From NCBI GenBank assembly GCA_029975475.1, contig JARKPB010000008.1:1-64000 (forward strand): a stretch of DNA of 64,000 bases, written 5' to 3'. The stretch comes from Anaerolineaceae bacterium. Its GTDB lineage: Bacteria > Chloroflexota > Anaerolineae > Anaerolineales > Anaerolineaceae. The notes beneath the pieces are model-generated. The model was given only the letters and a program-made list of their open reading frames with translations, searched no databases and was not told the origin of the DNA. The translations under genes were made by a program, and so were the position numbers. Shown piece by piece: positions 34,898 to 43,855 of the stretch. Positions within the stretch are counted from its first letter, which is position 1. Each line of letters opens with the position of its first letter.

Positions 34898-35787
34898 GAA
34901 TATTCCACCTGAGCGTTAAGATAGCGGATGTAGAAGTAGGTGGGGACGGCAGAAGCGAGCATGATTAACGCCACGAAAGCGGACCCCTGGCCAAAGTTCA
35001 AGAAGGAAAACAGGCGGATATAGGCTTCGACCAGCAAGGTCCGCGTCTGACCGGAAAATCCGGTTAACGAGACGATCTCATCGAACAGATTGACCCCGAC
35101 AAAAGATGTGAGCGTCAATACAATGGCGATCGAGGGGCGAAGCATTGGTAAGGTGATATAGCGGAAAGCGGAGACAGAATTGCATCCATCCATCTGCGCG
35201 CTTTCATAGATATCCGAAGGGATGGCTGTCAGCGCGGAAAGGAAAACCATGGACGCGAGCGGGACCGTGCGCCACATCACCACCAGCGAGGCGATGGTGA
35301 GAACCAGGAAGGGTTTAGAAAGCCACTGGATTCCAGTTTCAACGATATTTAATTCAAGTAATAATTTATTGATAATGCCAAACTGAGGGTGGAACACACC
35401 CCGCCACAGCAGCCCATTCACAATTGGCGGCAAAGCCCACGGCAGGATGGTGATCGCGAGAACAAAGCCTTTGATGGGGCTGTCTTTGAACAGCACCAGT
35501 GAAGTGAAAATACCCAGGGTAATCGTGCCGACCAGGATGAGAACCAGCACGTACAGCGTGTTTGTGACCGAATGCCAGATGGTGCTGTCTGTCAGCAGGG
35601 CTTTGTAATTATCGAGGAACACGAAGCCGGTCTGCAGGGGTTTGGTGAAATCTTTGGCTTCAAAACTGGTCATGATCGTCCTGCCGACAGGATAATAGAC
35701 CAGTCCAACGATGATTAAAACCATCGGAAGGATAAGCAAGTAAGGTAGGACGGTATCCTTGCGGCTACCAGGTTTCTGCTTGAACAA
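34894..35787 (-). CDS. Sugar ABC transporter permease, MalF type (second importer)
   Basis: This 297-residue membrane protein has six likely spans and an EAA loop (DIYESAQMDGCNSVSAFRYI) with Ser in place of the second Ala. It is separated from the binding-protein gene by a strong stem-loop and overlaps the next permease gene. Confidence 0.9.
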   Translation of the reverse strand: MFKQKPGSRKDTVLPYLLILPMVLIIVGLVYYPVGRTIMTSFEAKDFTKPLQTGFVFLDNYKALLTDSTIWHSVTNTLYVLVLILVGTITLGIFTSLVLFKDSPIKGFVLAITILPWALPPIVNGLLWRGVFHPQFGIINKLLLELNIVETGIQWLSKPFLVLTIASLVVMWRTVPLASMVFLSALTAIPSDIYESAQMDGCNSVSAFRYITLPMLRPSIAIVLTLTSFVGVNLFDEIVSLTGFSGQTRTLLVEAYIRLFSFLNFGQGSAFVALIMLASAVPTYFYIRYLNAQVEYS

Positions 35788-35833
35788 ATCGCTCTCCTAT
35801 TCGCACATAGCCAAACCGGGAATATAATAGGAT

Positions 35834-35894
35834 AAGCAGCCACGGAACCCGAATGACATTTCTCCCAAGGCGAATGTCGATTCCATGGCTGCTT
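35834..35894 (-). terminator. Stem-loop between binding-protein and permease genes
   Basis: AAGCAGCCACGGAA (35834-35847) and TTCCATGGCTGCTT (35881-35894) are inverted copies with one mismatch, and pairing continues inward. It lies directly after the binding-protein stop on the minus strand. There is no T-run, so it should attenuate or protect rather than terminate fully. It matches the hairpin placement in the other importer operon. Confidence 0.65.
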
Positions 35895-35909
35895 ACCTGT
35901 TCAACGCAC

Positions 35910-37223
35910 TTACTCCTTGAGGAATGAATCTACCGCGCTGGCGATCATATCCGTCGCTGCTTCAGGCGACATCGTGCCAGTGGCGACTTTGTTGAGGGCT
36001 TCCTGGACGACAAGGCTGAATTTCGGATACCAGGCCGGAATTCCAGCCGGGGCGAAGGAGGTCACATAACCAACCTGTTCGAGCAGAACATCGCCCTGTT
36101 CGAGTTTGCCTTCATTTACATACTCTGAGAAGATCGAGGTGCGAACCGGCAGAGAGCCGTTGACTTCGAACTGCGCCAGAGCGGCTTCAGGCGATACAAA
36201 CCACTCGATGAATTTCCAGGCGGCTTCCTTGTTCTTGGAATTGACCGGGATGCCAATACCTTCCGGCAGGCCGAAGGTCGCGCTGCGCACATCGCCGTGT
36301 CCCGGGACCAGCATCCGCGCGGTCTGTCCGACCACTTTGGATCGTTCCGGGTCGTTGGTGCGGGTCAACATGCCGGGGTCGCCGTTGATGAACGACTGGT
36401 TGCCGGCGTACATGTTGGCAGCGATTTCGCGGTCAATCATCACCGTGCAGTTGGGGTCAACCAGTTTCTGGTTATAGATCAGGTCGTAGATGAACTGCAT
36501 GGTTGAGAGAACATTTTCTTTGTTCAGGGTACCATCCTCGTTGAACACCGGGCCGGAGCGGCTGAGGGTGATCAGGAGGAAATAAGTGGTAGCGCCTTCG
36601 CTCGCGGACAGGGGGAAGCCGAGCGGATACTGGACAATGCCGGCTTTTTTGATCGCCTGAGCGGCCTGAACCAGTTCATCCCAGGTTTTCGGGGGTTCTT
36701 TGATCCCGGCGGCGTCAAAGTGGGCTTTGTTGTAGGTGCCAATTCTGAAGTCGTTCGCGTAGGGAATGGCGAGGATGTTGCCGCCAGCCGTGAAGGTCTG
36801 GATCAGCGGGATGTCCTTTTTCATGTCCTCGGTGACGAATTCATTCAGGGGCATAAACCAGCCGGTGGAAGCGAATTCGCCAACCCAGGACCAGTCCACT
36901 TCGACCACGTCCGCGGCCGCGGTATTACCGGCGGCAGCGATGGCGATTTTATTGTGAATCTCATCCCAGCCGACAATCTGCATATCCACCTTGATGCCGG
37001 TCTCTTTGGTGAATTTGTCAATCAGTTCGGATGGAATTTCTGCCCATGGCGGAACCATCACGGTGATGGACGCGTCCATTTTCTGCGGGGCAGCCGTTTC
37101 TGTAACGGGGGCTTCGGTAGCCGCAGCCTCGGTCGCGGGGGCAGCTGTTGGCGCGGGCGCTTTTGGCGTGCAAGCGGCCAGCACCAGCATGGCAATAACG
37201 CAAATGAATAGTGTTTTTTTCAT
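35910..37223 (-). CDS. Sugar ABC transporter substrate-binding lipoprotein (second importer)
   Basis: This 437-residue family 1 solute-binding protein has lipobox VLAAC (Cys18) and a linker of repeated Ala/Pro/Thr/Glu (APTAAPATEAAATEAP), a style common in Anaerolineae lipoproteins. The mature part shows the usual features (KFTKETGIKVDMQ, TWDELVQAAQAIKKAG, AWKFIEWFVSPEAALAQF). The ligand is probably an amino sugar or galactose-type sugar, from operon context. AGGAG upstream of ATG 37223 supports the start. Confidence 0.9.
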   Translation of the reverse strand: MKKTLFICVIAMLVLAACTPKAPAPTAAPATEAAATEAPVTETAAPQKMDASITVMVPPWAEIPSELIDKFTKETGIKVDMQIVGWDEIHNKIAIAAAGNTAAADVVEVDWSWVGEFASTGWFMPLNEFVTEDMKKDIPLIQTFTAGGNILAIPYANDFRIGTYNKAHFDAAGIKEPPKTWDELVQAAQAIKKAGIVQYPLGFPLSASEGATTYFLLITLSRSGPVFNEDGTLNKENVLSTMQFIYDLIYNQKLVDPNCTVMIDREIAANMYAGNQSFINGDPGMLTRTNDPERSKVVGQTARMLVPGHGDVRSATFGLPEGIGIPVNSKNKEAAWKFIEWFVSPEAALAQFEVNGSLPVRTSIFSEYVNEGKLEQGDVLLEQVGYVTSFAPAGIPAWYPKFSLVVQEALNKVATGTMSPEAATDMIASAVDSFLKE

Positions 37224-37302
37224 GGCCCTTCTCCTGTTGATTAGATAGGTCTGTACACGATAGAACCGACTGATTAATGTATCTTAACGACGCACCTCCT
37301 TG

Positions 37303-38337
37303 CTATAATTCCAGCTTGACGACAGCCTGTAAATTTAAAGGCCTGTCCGGATTTAGCCCCTTTTTGATGGACCGGAAAAATGCCATCAATTGAAGGACGG
37401 GTAAATACAGGACTCCGGTTAACTCATCGGATAAGCCGCAGTCAAAAGCCACGTCTGTTCCTCTTTCTCCGATGGTGATGTTCCGAGACCCCATCTGAAG
37501 CATTTCATCCAATACTTTAAGCTCGTAAGGGCTGCTTTTCTCAGAGACCAGTCCGATGATGCCAACGCGGTTGTTGACCATGCTCATCGGCCCGTGGCGG
37601 AATTCCATAAAATGGAATGGTTCGCTGTTGGATAGGGTCATTTCTTTTAATTTCAGGCTGATTTCGCAAGCCAGACCGTAGCGAAAACCTGATCCGAGCA
37701 GGTAAAAATTTTCAAAACCCAGGTCGCTGCCCAGTTCTTGCGCCAGGCCGGTGTACTTGCGGATTAATTTCTCGCCAATCGCCGGTAATTCGTGCGCCTG
37801 GTCCCACAAATCCAGTCTGCCCGCCTGGCGGATGCTGAACAGCACGCCGGCAAGGAACATTGAGGAAAACGAGCGGGTTTGAGCAATGCTTTCTTCCCGT
37901 CCTTCGGAAATAATCAGGGATGCGTCTGATAACTGGGATAAGGTTTCATCATTGTTGCTGATGGAAATCACCTGACCGGCTTTGCGCTCTCGAAAAAGTT
38001 CAACCGCTTTCAGGGTTTCGGTGGTCGTTCCGGAACGGCTGACGGCGATTAACAGCGACTGGGTGTGACCGTCCTGTCTGTGCCTGGGCAGGACGGATTC
38101 CGGGTTGAGCAGTAATTCGCTGGACGGCACCGCCCAGGTGGAGATGCCGTTCATTGACTGGAACAAAGAGGCCAGCGCCAGGCTGAGATAATAGGTTGAA
38201 CCGCAGCCGATGACGGTAACCGAACTGAAATCCCGCAGATTTACCTGGGGAAACTGCTTCACCAGGTCAATGGTTTGCGCCCACGCTTTGTACTGAGTGG
38301 TAATCTCATTGTAGGTGGCATAATCCGATAAGTTCAT
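37303..38337 (-). CDS. SIS-domain sugar-phosphate isomerase/deaminase, AgaS/GlmS-C-like
   Basis: This 344-residue protein has two SIS domains (GCGSTYYLSLALASLF and GSGFRYGLACEISLKLKE) with the SRSGTTTET phosphate-binding loop and the FHFMEFRHGP segment typical of AgaS and the GlmS isomerase half. It would isomerise or deaminate an amino-sugar phosphate. There is no glutaminase domain. ATG 38337 has AGGAG five bases upstream; the longer open frame to 38475 runs into the DeoR gene and is rejected. Its position between the DeoR regulator and the importer recalls aga-type amino-sugar operons. Confidence 0.83.
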   Translation of the reverse strand: MNLSDYATYNEITTQYKAWAQTIDLVKQFPQVNLRDFSSVTVIGCGSTYYLSLALASLFQSMNGISTWAVPSSELLLNPESVLPRHRQDGHTQSLLIAVSRSGTTTETLKAVELFRERKAGQVISISNNDETLSQLSDASLIISEGREESIAQTRSFSSMFLAGVLFSIRQAGRLDLWDQAHELPAIGEKLIRKYTGLAQELGSDLGFENFYLLGSGFRYGLACEISLKLKEMTLSNSEPFHFMEFRHGPMSMVNNRVGIIGLVSEKSSPYELKVLDEMLQMGSRNITIGERGTDVAFDCGLSDELTGVLYLPVLQLMAFFRSIKKGLNPDRPLNLQAVVKLEL

Positions 38338-38389
38338 ACAGACTCCTGGGGTTTTCTGGTGAAACTGCGTGGTTAGAACCACAACTTTA

Positions 38390-39166
38390 TCAGGCGATGT
38401 AAACCTGAATGCCAAGCTTCGTGATCGCTTCGATGAAGTCGCGCGGCGCGTTCTTATCCGTAACAAAAACATCAATGCTGGTGATGGGGGCGAGGAAAGC
38501 GGTGGAAATCATGTCGATTTTGGTATGATCTGCGGCCACGATGACCTGCTTGCCAGCCCGCAGAATGGCGCGATCGGTCATGGTCTCGGGAAGATAATCA
38601 TTGGTGAGACCCTGCTCAACATGGATGGCGTGGACCCCGATGATTACTTTATCAACCCGAATTTCGCCCAGCGCCTGTTCAGTAATGTGGCCAATAAAAG
38701 ACCATTCGCTATCGCGCAAGAAGCCGCCCAGGGCGATCACTTTGATGTTTGGCAGCCCGGCGAACATATTCAGGACTGGCAGCGAGTTGGTAACAACCGT
38801 AAGGTCCTTGCGGTCTCTCAAATTCTTGGCGATTTCAAGGACCGTGGTTCCGGAACCGAGAAAAATGGCATCATGATCCTGAACGAGCTGAGCGGCGGCC
38901 TTACCGATGTTTGCTTTTTCTTCTGTCTGGGCCGTCTGTCTTAACAACAGCGGTGATTCCGGGGGCGCCTGCCGGGCTGAAATCGCGCCGCCCCGCACCC
39001 GCAGGATGGATTTTTGCTGGGTGAGTTCTTCCAGGTCGCGGCGGGCGGTGGCTTCGCTGATTGAGAACATCTCGCAAATTTCAGTGACCGAAATCCTTTT
39101 TTGCCTGTCCAGGATTTCCAGGATGCGCGCCTGACGTTCTAGATTGGAAAGTGTGTCGAGAGTCAT
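38390..39166 (-). CDS. DeoR-family transcription regulator
   Basis: This 258-residue protein has an N-terminal winged HTH (about 10-60; RISVTEICEMFSISEATARRDL) and a C-terminal DeoR sugar-phosphate sensor domain (FLGSGTTVLEIAKNL, ADHTKI). It is first in the operon that encodes the isomerase, importer, kinase, GH4 and aldolase, and probably represses it until a pathway sugar phosphate appears. An array of TGATT-type half-sites in its promoter fits autoregulation. Confidence 0.9.
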   Translation of the reverse strand: MTLDTLSNLERQARILEILDRQKRISVTEICEMFSISEATARRDLEELTQQKSILRVRGGAISARQAPPESPLLLRQTAQTEEKANIGKAAAQLVQDHDAIFLGSGTTVLEIAKNLRDRKDLTVVTNSLPVLNMFAGLPNIKVIALGGFLRDSEWSFIGHITEQALGEIRVDKVIIGVHAIHVEQGLTNDYLPETMTDRAILRAGKQVIVAADHTKIDMISTAFLAPITSIDVFVTDKNAPRDFIEAITKLGIQVYIA

Positions 39167-39169
39167 GTT

Positions 39170-39285
39170 TCAATCCCAATCAATCAAATTTTGTTATAAT
39201 CAATCATAAACAATCACTTATAAAAACATTATAACAAGATTAAATCAAAAATCAAGCACGAATAATCACAAACAAGCACAAGCGG
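39170..39285 (-). promoter_or_regulatory. Promoter and half-site array upstream of the DeoR gene
   Basis: On the minus strand, TTGATT (39255-39250) and TATAAT (39233-39228) are spaced by 16 bases. At least seven TGATT or TTGATT half-sites lie on both sides of the -10 box, including the doubled TGATTGATT at about 39200 and 39180. Multiple close half-sites in one orientation are usual for DeoR-family repressors that bind as higher oligomers. Confidence 0.65.
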
Positions 39286-39331
39286 CGCATTTTCCACTGA
39301 ACAGGCGGGCGGAAGACATTTTTTACTGCTT

Positions 39332-40369
39332 TCACGGCTCGATCAGCGGCACGACCCGGTTTTCTTTTGCGGATTGGTAGCCGGCCCAGACAACCCGCAT
39401 GGTGTTCAGCGTGTCCGCTCCGCTGGTTTCGAATTCCTCCCCGGTCTGCAGACAGTTGATGAAGTGCTGCTGGCAGAGGACATGCGAGGCAGCGGTTGTG
39501 TTCTTGGGGAATTTCCAGACCATGTGATCATGATCCGTGAATAAATGCAGGCTGCGGTCGGGTCGGAGCACCAGGGTACCCAGACTGCCGTCCACTTCTA
39601 ACAATCGCGGCAGCCAGCGCTCTTTTACCCGGCTGCGGTCAATTCCTGGAATGGGTACCGAGACCCAGCTGTCGTGATAGATGACGTTCAGATCCGGGTA
39701 AGCCAGCGCGGCGATATAGGCGTCTTCGCCCATCATCTCCGGGCTCACCGTCAGCTGCCTCATGTAGATGCTCTGCGGTTCGCCGAACAGAAAGCGGGTT
39801 ACATCAACCAGATGGGTCCCGACTTCGTAAAACAGCGCATGGGGCATTTCGGTGAAGTATTTCTGACTGTGTTCAAAGCGGGGAAGCATCAGGCGCAAAC
39901 GCTGGTGGAATTTTGCGAAAAAGGGTTTGCCGAGCGCGCCGGATTGGATGATCTCCTTCGCTTTGCGGTACCAGCCCTGCCAGCGAAAATTTTCATTCAC
40001 CATCAGGCGGACACCCGCCTGCTGGCATTCTTTTACCAGTTGAACGGCGTCCTCCAAATTTTCACAGAACGGCTTTTGACACAGAACTGGCAGCCCTCGT
40101 GCCGCCGCCTGGCGCACCAGGCTGACATGCGAATACGGGCGCGTGCAGATATCCACAAAATCGAGGGAAGGGTTATCCAGCATGCTGGAAAAATCATCAT
40201 AGGCGTGCGGGATGCGGTAGCGTCGAAGGATGGGCTCTCTTCGATCCGGGTGGCGGTCCGCCAGGGCGATAATGCGGGCGTTTTTAACTCCCTTCCACGC
40301 GTCCAGCTGAACACTGCTCCAGGCTCCAGCTCCGATCATTCCTCCACGCCAAATTTTCTGTGTATTCAT
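39332..40369 (-). CDS. Gfo/Idh/MocA-family NAD(P)-dependent oxidoreductase
   Basis: This 345-residue protein has a Rossmann domain starting GGMIGAGAWSSVQLDAW and the family EKP-like motif as CQKPF (a Gln-Lys-Pro variant), followed by the alpha/beta dimer domain (GTHLVDVTRFLFGEP). It oxidises or epimerises a sugar or sugar acid. D-apiose dehydrogenase belongs to this family, so that role is possible given the lactonase-like gene in the operon. ATG 40369 has GAGG upstream. The frame continues to 40564 without any good start. It is the last gene of the IclR-linked operon. Confidence 0.82.
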   Translation of the reverse strand: MNTQKIWRGGMIGAGAWSSVQLDAWKGVKNARIIALADRHPDRREPILRRYRIPHAYDDFSSMLDNPSLDFVDICTRPYSHVSLVRQAAARGLPVLCQKPFCENLEDAVQLVKECQQAGVRLMVNENFRWQGWYRKAKEIIQSGALGKPFFAKFHQRLRLMLPRFEHSQKYFTEMPHALFYEVGTHLVDVTRFLFGEPQSIYMRQLTVSPEMMGEDAYIAALAYPDLNVIYHDSWVSVPIPGIDRSRVKERWLPRLLEVDGSLGTLVLRPDRSLHLFTDHDHMVWKFPKNTTAASHVLCQQHFINCLQTGEEFETSGADTLNTMRVVWAGYQSAKENRVVPLIEP

Positions 40370-40469
40370 GCTGCCTCGCCATCGAATGCTGTTTTCGCGA
40401 TTTTTTGCGCTGTCAGGGTACCTGTCATTCCCGGCAGGTGGTTTGGGTTTGCGGATTCGCGCGGAGGAG

Positions 40470-41429
40470 TCAGCACCGCAAGCGGTTTTTACGATCCAGC
40501 GCTCGTTTGGCGGCCGCCGCGATCCACGGGGGGTTGAGGTGGTGCTTTTCCAGCAGGGCGTCATTGGGCGCGGATTCGCTGTATTCGTTTCTCAACCCGA
40601 TCATCTCAATTGGCACCGGGTAATTGGCTGCTGTAACTTCCGCCACTGCGCTGCCAAACCCGCCCTGCACATTATGGGCTTCAAGGGTAACGATGGCGCC
40701 AACATTCCGGCTGATGTCGTTGATCAGGGCGGCGTCAATCGGTTTTATGGAAGGCATGTTTACCACGCCGGCGCTAATCCCTTCCGATTCCAATAACTCG
40801 GCCGCTTCGACCGCATACGGCAGCAAAATCCCCGAGTTGAGCAGGACGACATCGCTCCCTTCCCGTAACCATCTGCCCTTTCCGAGTTCAAAGGTATAGG
40901 TTTCGTCAAACACAACCGGCCATTCATCCCGGCCGATGCGGATATACACCGGGCCCGAAAACTCAGCCGCGAACAGCAGAGCGGACCGCACTTCGTGAAC
41001 ATCGGCTGTGTCAATCACGGTCATGTTGGGCATGGCGCGCATGGCGGCCGTGTCGTCAATCATTTGCTGGCTAACTCCCTGGGCGCCGGTGAAAATTCCG
41101 GCGTACGCGCCGATGATCTTGACATTGTTGCGGCAGTAATCCACGCTCATGGATATCTGGTCAGCCGCGCGTTTGCTGGCGAAGCGGGCAAAGGTAACCG
41201 CGAAGGGGATGAATCCCAAAGACGCGAGGCCCGCAGCGACCCCGATCATATTCTGCTCGGCGATCCCGACTTCGATTGTCCGGTCGGGATATTTTTCCAT
41301 GAAGTAAATTGATTTGACGGAATTTCTTAAATCCGCGTTGACCACCAGCACCTGCGGGTAGCGGTCGCCCAGCTCGACCAACGTCTTTCCCAGCGCTTCT
41401 CGAATAGGCGCTTTCTTCCAGTTAGCCAT
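40470..41429 (-). CDS. Transketolase, C-terminal subunit
   Basis: This 319-residue protein is the pyrimidine-binding plus C-terminal half of a split thiamine-diphosphate transketolase (EVGIAEQNMIGVAAGLAS, with the glutamate that activates thiamine). It must pair with the N-terminal subunit encoded just upstream. GGAGG four bases before ATG 41429 fixes the start, eight bases inside the upstream gene. Split transketolases often handle unusual sugar phosphates; apulose-4-phosphate transketolase AptAB is one characterised case. Confidence 0.88.
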   Translation of the reverse strand: MANWKKAPIREALGKTLVELGDRYPQVLVVNADLRNSVKSIYFMEKYPDRTIEVGIAEQNMIGVAAGLASLGFIPFAVTFARFASKRAADQISMSVDYCRNNVKIIGAYAGIFTGAQGVSQQMIDDTAAMRAMPNMTVIDTADVHEVRSALLFAAEFSGPVYIRIGRDEWPVVFDETYTFELGKGRWLREGSDVVLLNSGILLPYAVEAAELLESEGISAGVVNMPSIKPIDAALINDISRNVGAIVTLEAHNVQGGFGSAVAEVTAANYPVPIEMIGLRNEYSESAPNDALLEKHHLNPPWIAAAAKRALDRKNRLRC

Positions 41430-42351
41430 GATTCCTCCCGTACTTTTCGTCAGCATATTGACTTAATTCGCTGAGTCTGGCGTTGATCTCCTCCAGCGCG
41501 ATCTGGTGAAGTTCTTTGGTCACGGTCCCTCCGTGCCACTCGACTTTGTTTTCCATGTAGGAGACGCCTTTTCCTTTGATGTTCCGAGCAATGATGACCG
41601 TGGGTTTTTCTTTAGTCTGGCGCGCCTGATGGTAAGCCTGTAACACCGCCTGAAGATCATGACCGTTGATCTCGATCGTGTGCCAGCCAAAAGCCTGCCA
41701 TTTTAAGGCAAACGGTTCGAGGCTGGGCATTACTTCCAGGGTTACCCCTCCCTGCAGGTTGTTCCAGTCCACGATCGCCAGGAGGTTATCCAGCCGGTAT
41801 TTCGCCGCGGACATCGCGGCTTCCCAGACATTCCCTTCCTGGCATTCTCCATCACCGAGCAAACAGTAGGCGCGCAGGTCTTTGGCCTGTCTTTTCGCGG
41901 CAATGGCAACCCCCACCGCGTAGGAAAGTCCCTGGCCGAGCGATCCGGTGGTCAATTCGACCCACGGCAGCCAGTTGGAGTCCACGTGTCCCTGCAGGCG
42001 CGAACCCAAACTTTCAAAAGTATCCAATTCCCGCTTTTCGATCAATCCTCTCTGAGCCAGCACGGCGTAATACCCCAGCGAACCGTGCCCTTTCGAGAGG
42101 ATAAAGCGGTCGCGGTCCGGCCATTTTGGATCGCTGGGGTCAAAGCGCAGTTCTTCAAAATACAGGCTGATCAACAGTTCCACCATCGAAAGGGACGGGC
42201 CAGCGTGACCGCGCCCGATTTTGTAGAGGGTATCAACAATGTCTCTACGGGTCGACTCACACAGGTATTCGAGGTGTTTGATCCGTTCGCTGGTCAGGGA
42301 ATAAGGCTGTCCCTGTCGATCGGTCAGTAGTACAGAAAGGTCGGATACCAT
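41422..42351 (-). CDS. Transketolase, N-terminal subunit
   Basis: This 309-residue protein is the diphosphate-binding half of a split transketolase: GHAGPSLSMVELLISLY, LSKGHGSLGYYAVL, and the thiamine-diphosphate motif GDGECQEGNVWEAA ending in VDWNN. It transfers two-carbon ketol units together with the C-terminal subunit. GAGGA four bases before ATG 42351 decides the start over GTG 42366. It overlaps the C-subunit gene by eight bases. Confidence 0.88.
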   Translation of the reverse strand: MVSDLSVLLTDRQGQPYSLTSERIKHLEYLCESTRRDIVDTLYKIGRGHAGPSLSMVELLISLYFEELRFDPSDPKWPDRDRFILSKGHGSLGYYAVLAQRGLIEKRELDTFESLGSRLQGHVDSNWLPWVELTTGSLGQGLSYAVGVAIAAKRQAKDLRAYCLLGDGECQEGNVWEAAMSAAKYRLDNLLAIVDWNNLQGGVTLEVMPSLEPFALKWQAFGWHTIEINGHDLQAVLQAYHQARQTKEKPTVIIARNIKGKGVSYMENKVEWHGGTVTKELHQIALEEINARLSELSQYADEKYGRNHG

Positions 42352-42362
42352 GTTTCCTCTTT

Positions 42363-43403
42363 TCACAGGGTTAGAACGATTTTGATGCCTGTCTCTTCCC
42401 GCCTGGCCAGAGCCTCAAAGACAGCCGCGCCGTCCTGCATGGGCACTTTTTTTATGGAAAAGAAAGCCGGGTTAACCACGTGATTGCTTAGCCAGTCGGC
42501 GGCCATCTGGAATTCAGCCGCAGAAAAATTAAAAGAGCCGTGGATGTTGATTTCCCGGGCGACGACCGGCCCCAGGTTGATGGGAACGGTCTGCCACCCG
42601 CCCATCGCGATGACCACTCCTCCTGGCTTTACGGACTGGACTGCCTGTGAAAACGTTGCGGTAATGCCCACGGCGTCAAAAGCGACGTCAGCCGCGGAAC
42701 CGTCAAATCCACGCTTCAGCGTATCTTGAAAATTCTCATCTGCTGGGTTGAGCACGGCGTCAGCCCCCATCTGGAGCGCCAGGGCTCTGCGATTTTCCAG
42801 CGGGTCCGTCATCAGGATTTTGCGCGCGCCAGCCCGTTTTGCGGCGGTCATGGTGAGCAGGCCGATTGGTCCGCAGCCCGCAATCAGGACGGCGCAATCT
42901 TTGATCCGGTTCGCGCGGTTGACCGCGTGGACGGCGACGGATAAAGGTTCGGCGAGGGTCCCGGTTTCAAACGCCAGCGAATCTGGCAGCGCAATCAGAT
43001 TGGATACCGGGATGGAAAGGTATTCTGCCATCGCGCCGGAGATGTTTGCCCCCAGAAACCTTCGTTCAGCACAGAGATTTTCCCTGCCGGTTCGGCAATA
43101 CGGACAGGTTCCGCAGGCAAAAAATGGCTGCAGGATCACGCGGCGGCCAATCCATGCCTGGCTGACATCCGGCCCGACATCTATCACTTCACCGGCCGCC
43201 TCATGCCCCATCACCATGGGCGGAATTCGCCGGCCGCTCTCGCCGGTATACCCGTGGATATCAGAACCGCAAATGCCTACTGCGCGGATTTTGATCAGCG
43301 CTTCACCGGGCTGCGGCGCAGCGATTGGCCAGTCTTCCCAGGCCAGGTTGTGCGGCCCGTGGAACACCAGCGCTTTGGTCGTGTCCGGGAATGTGGCTGT
43401 CAT
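42363..43403 (-). CDS. Zinc-dependent medium-chain dehydrogenase, sorbitol/threonine dehydrogenase-like
   Basis: This 346-residue protein has catalytic zinc ligands Cys45 (GICGSD) and His67-Glu68 (GHE), the structural zinc set Cys97, Cys100, Cys103 and Cys111, and a Rossmann nucleotide motif (AGCGPIGLL). It oxidises a secondary alcohol of a polyol or sugar acid with NAD(P). AGGAG-type signals precede ATG 43403, and it lies 11 bases before the transketolase N-subunit. Its product may be the ketose that the kinase and transketolase use. Confidence 0.87.
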   Translation of the reverse strand: MTATFPDTTKALVFHGPHNLAWEDWPIAAPQPGEALIKIRAVGICGSDIHGYTGESGRRIPPMVMGHEAAGEVIDVGPDVSQAWIGRRVILQPFFACGTCPYCRTGRENLCAERRFLGANISGAMAEYLSIPVSNLIALPDSLAFETGTLAEPLSVAVHAVNRANRIKDCAVLIAGCGPIGLLTMTAAKRAGARKILMTDPLENRRALALQMGADAVLNPADENFQDTLKRGFDGSAADVAFDAVGITATFSQAVQSVKPGGVVIAMGGWQTVPINLGPVVAREINIHGSFNFSAAEFQMAADWLSNHVVNPAFFSIKKVPMQDGAAVFEALARREETGIKIVLTL

Positions 43404-43494
43404 TGACCTGATCTCCTTTTATCGTCTGGACGACGATTCTGATGTGCTGATCTTCGCCCGCCCGCTTTACAGTTGAGGCGCGGCGTGCGGATGG

Positions 43495-43836
43495 TTAGAC
43501 TTTACTGAAAATGCCAATCAACGGCTCATCGCCGGTGTTTCTCATGCTGTGAGCAATATGAGCCGTTTTGTAAAACGCGCTGCCAGGATTGAGGGGCGCG
43601 GAATAAACCGCCCCGCCAATCTGCCAGCGCGCTTCTCCGCATCCCTGCAGGACAAAAAACACCTCTTCTTCAGGATGTTGATGGCTGATCTCTTCTCCGG
43701 GCATCAGTATGCCCATGCCGCAAATCAACCCGTGCCCATCCGGTTCACTGGATATATATCGCCTCCATTTACCGACGGGCAGGCCGCTGATTTCTGAACA
43801 ATCTTCAGGTTTGAAAAGTTTTACCCACGCCGTCAT
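43495..43836 (-). CDS. Cupin-domain protein
   Basis: This 113-residue single cupin has the metal-binding motif around HQHPEEEVFFVLQGCGE and a second His in HSMRNTGDEPL. Small cupins in sugar operons are usually isomerases, mutarotase-like enzymes or lactone-handling proteins. The reaction is not predictable here. ATG 43836 has AGGAG eight bases upstream; the longer frame to 43950 overlaps the IclR gene without a start signal. It lies between the IclR and dehydrogenase genes. Confidence 0.8.
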   Translation of the reverse strand: MTAWVKLFKPEDCSEISGLPVGKWRRYISSEPDGHGLICGMGILMPGEEISHQHPEEEVFFVLQGCGEARWQIGGAVYSAPLNPGSAFYKTAHIAHSMRNTGDEPLIGIFSKV

Positions 43837-43855
43837 GACAACGCTCCTGGAGGAT

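Noticed and set aside
38338-38475. 46-residue N-terminal extension of the SIS isomerase
   Set aside because: It overlaps the DeoR gene, is Arg/Ser-rich, and the internal ATG 38337 has a good ribosome site.
40370-40564. 65-residue N-terminal extension of the Gfo/Idh/MocA protein
   Set aside because: It runs into the transketolase gene and reads as shadow sequence; the Rossmann motif starts right after ATG 40369.
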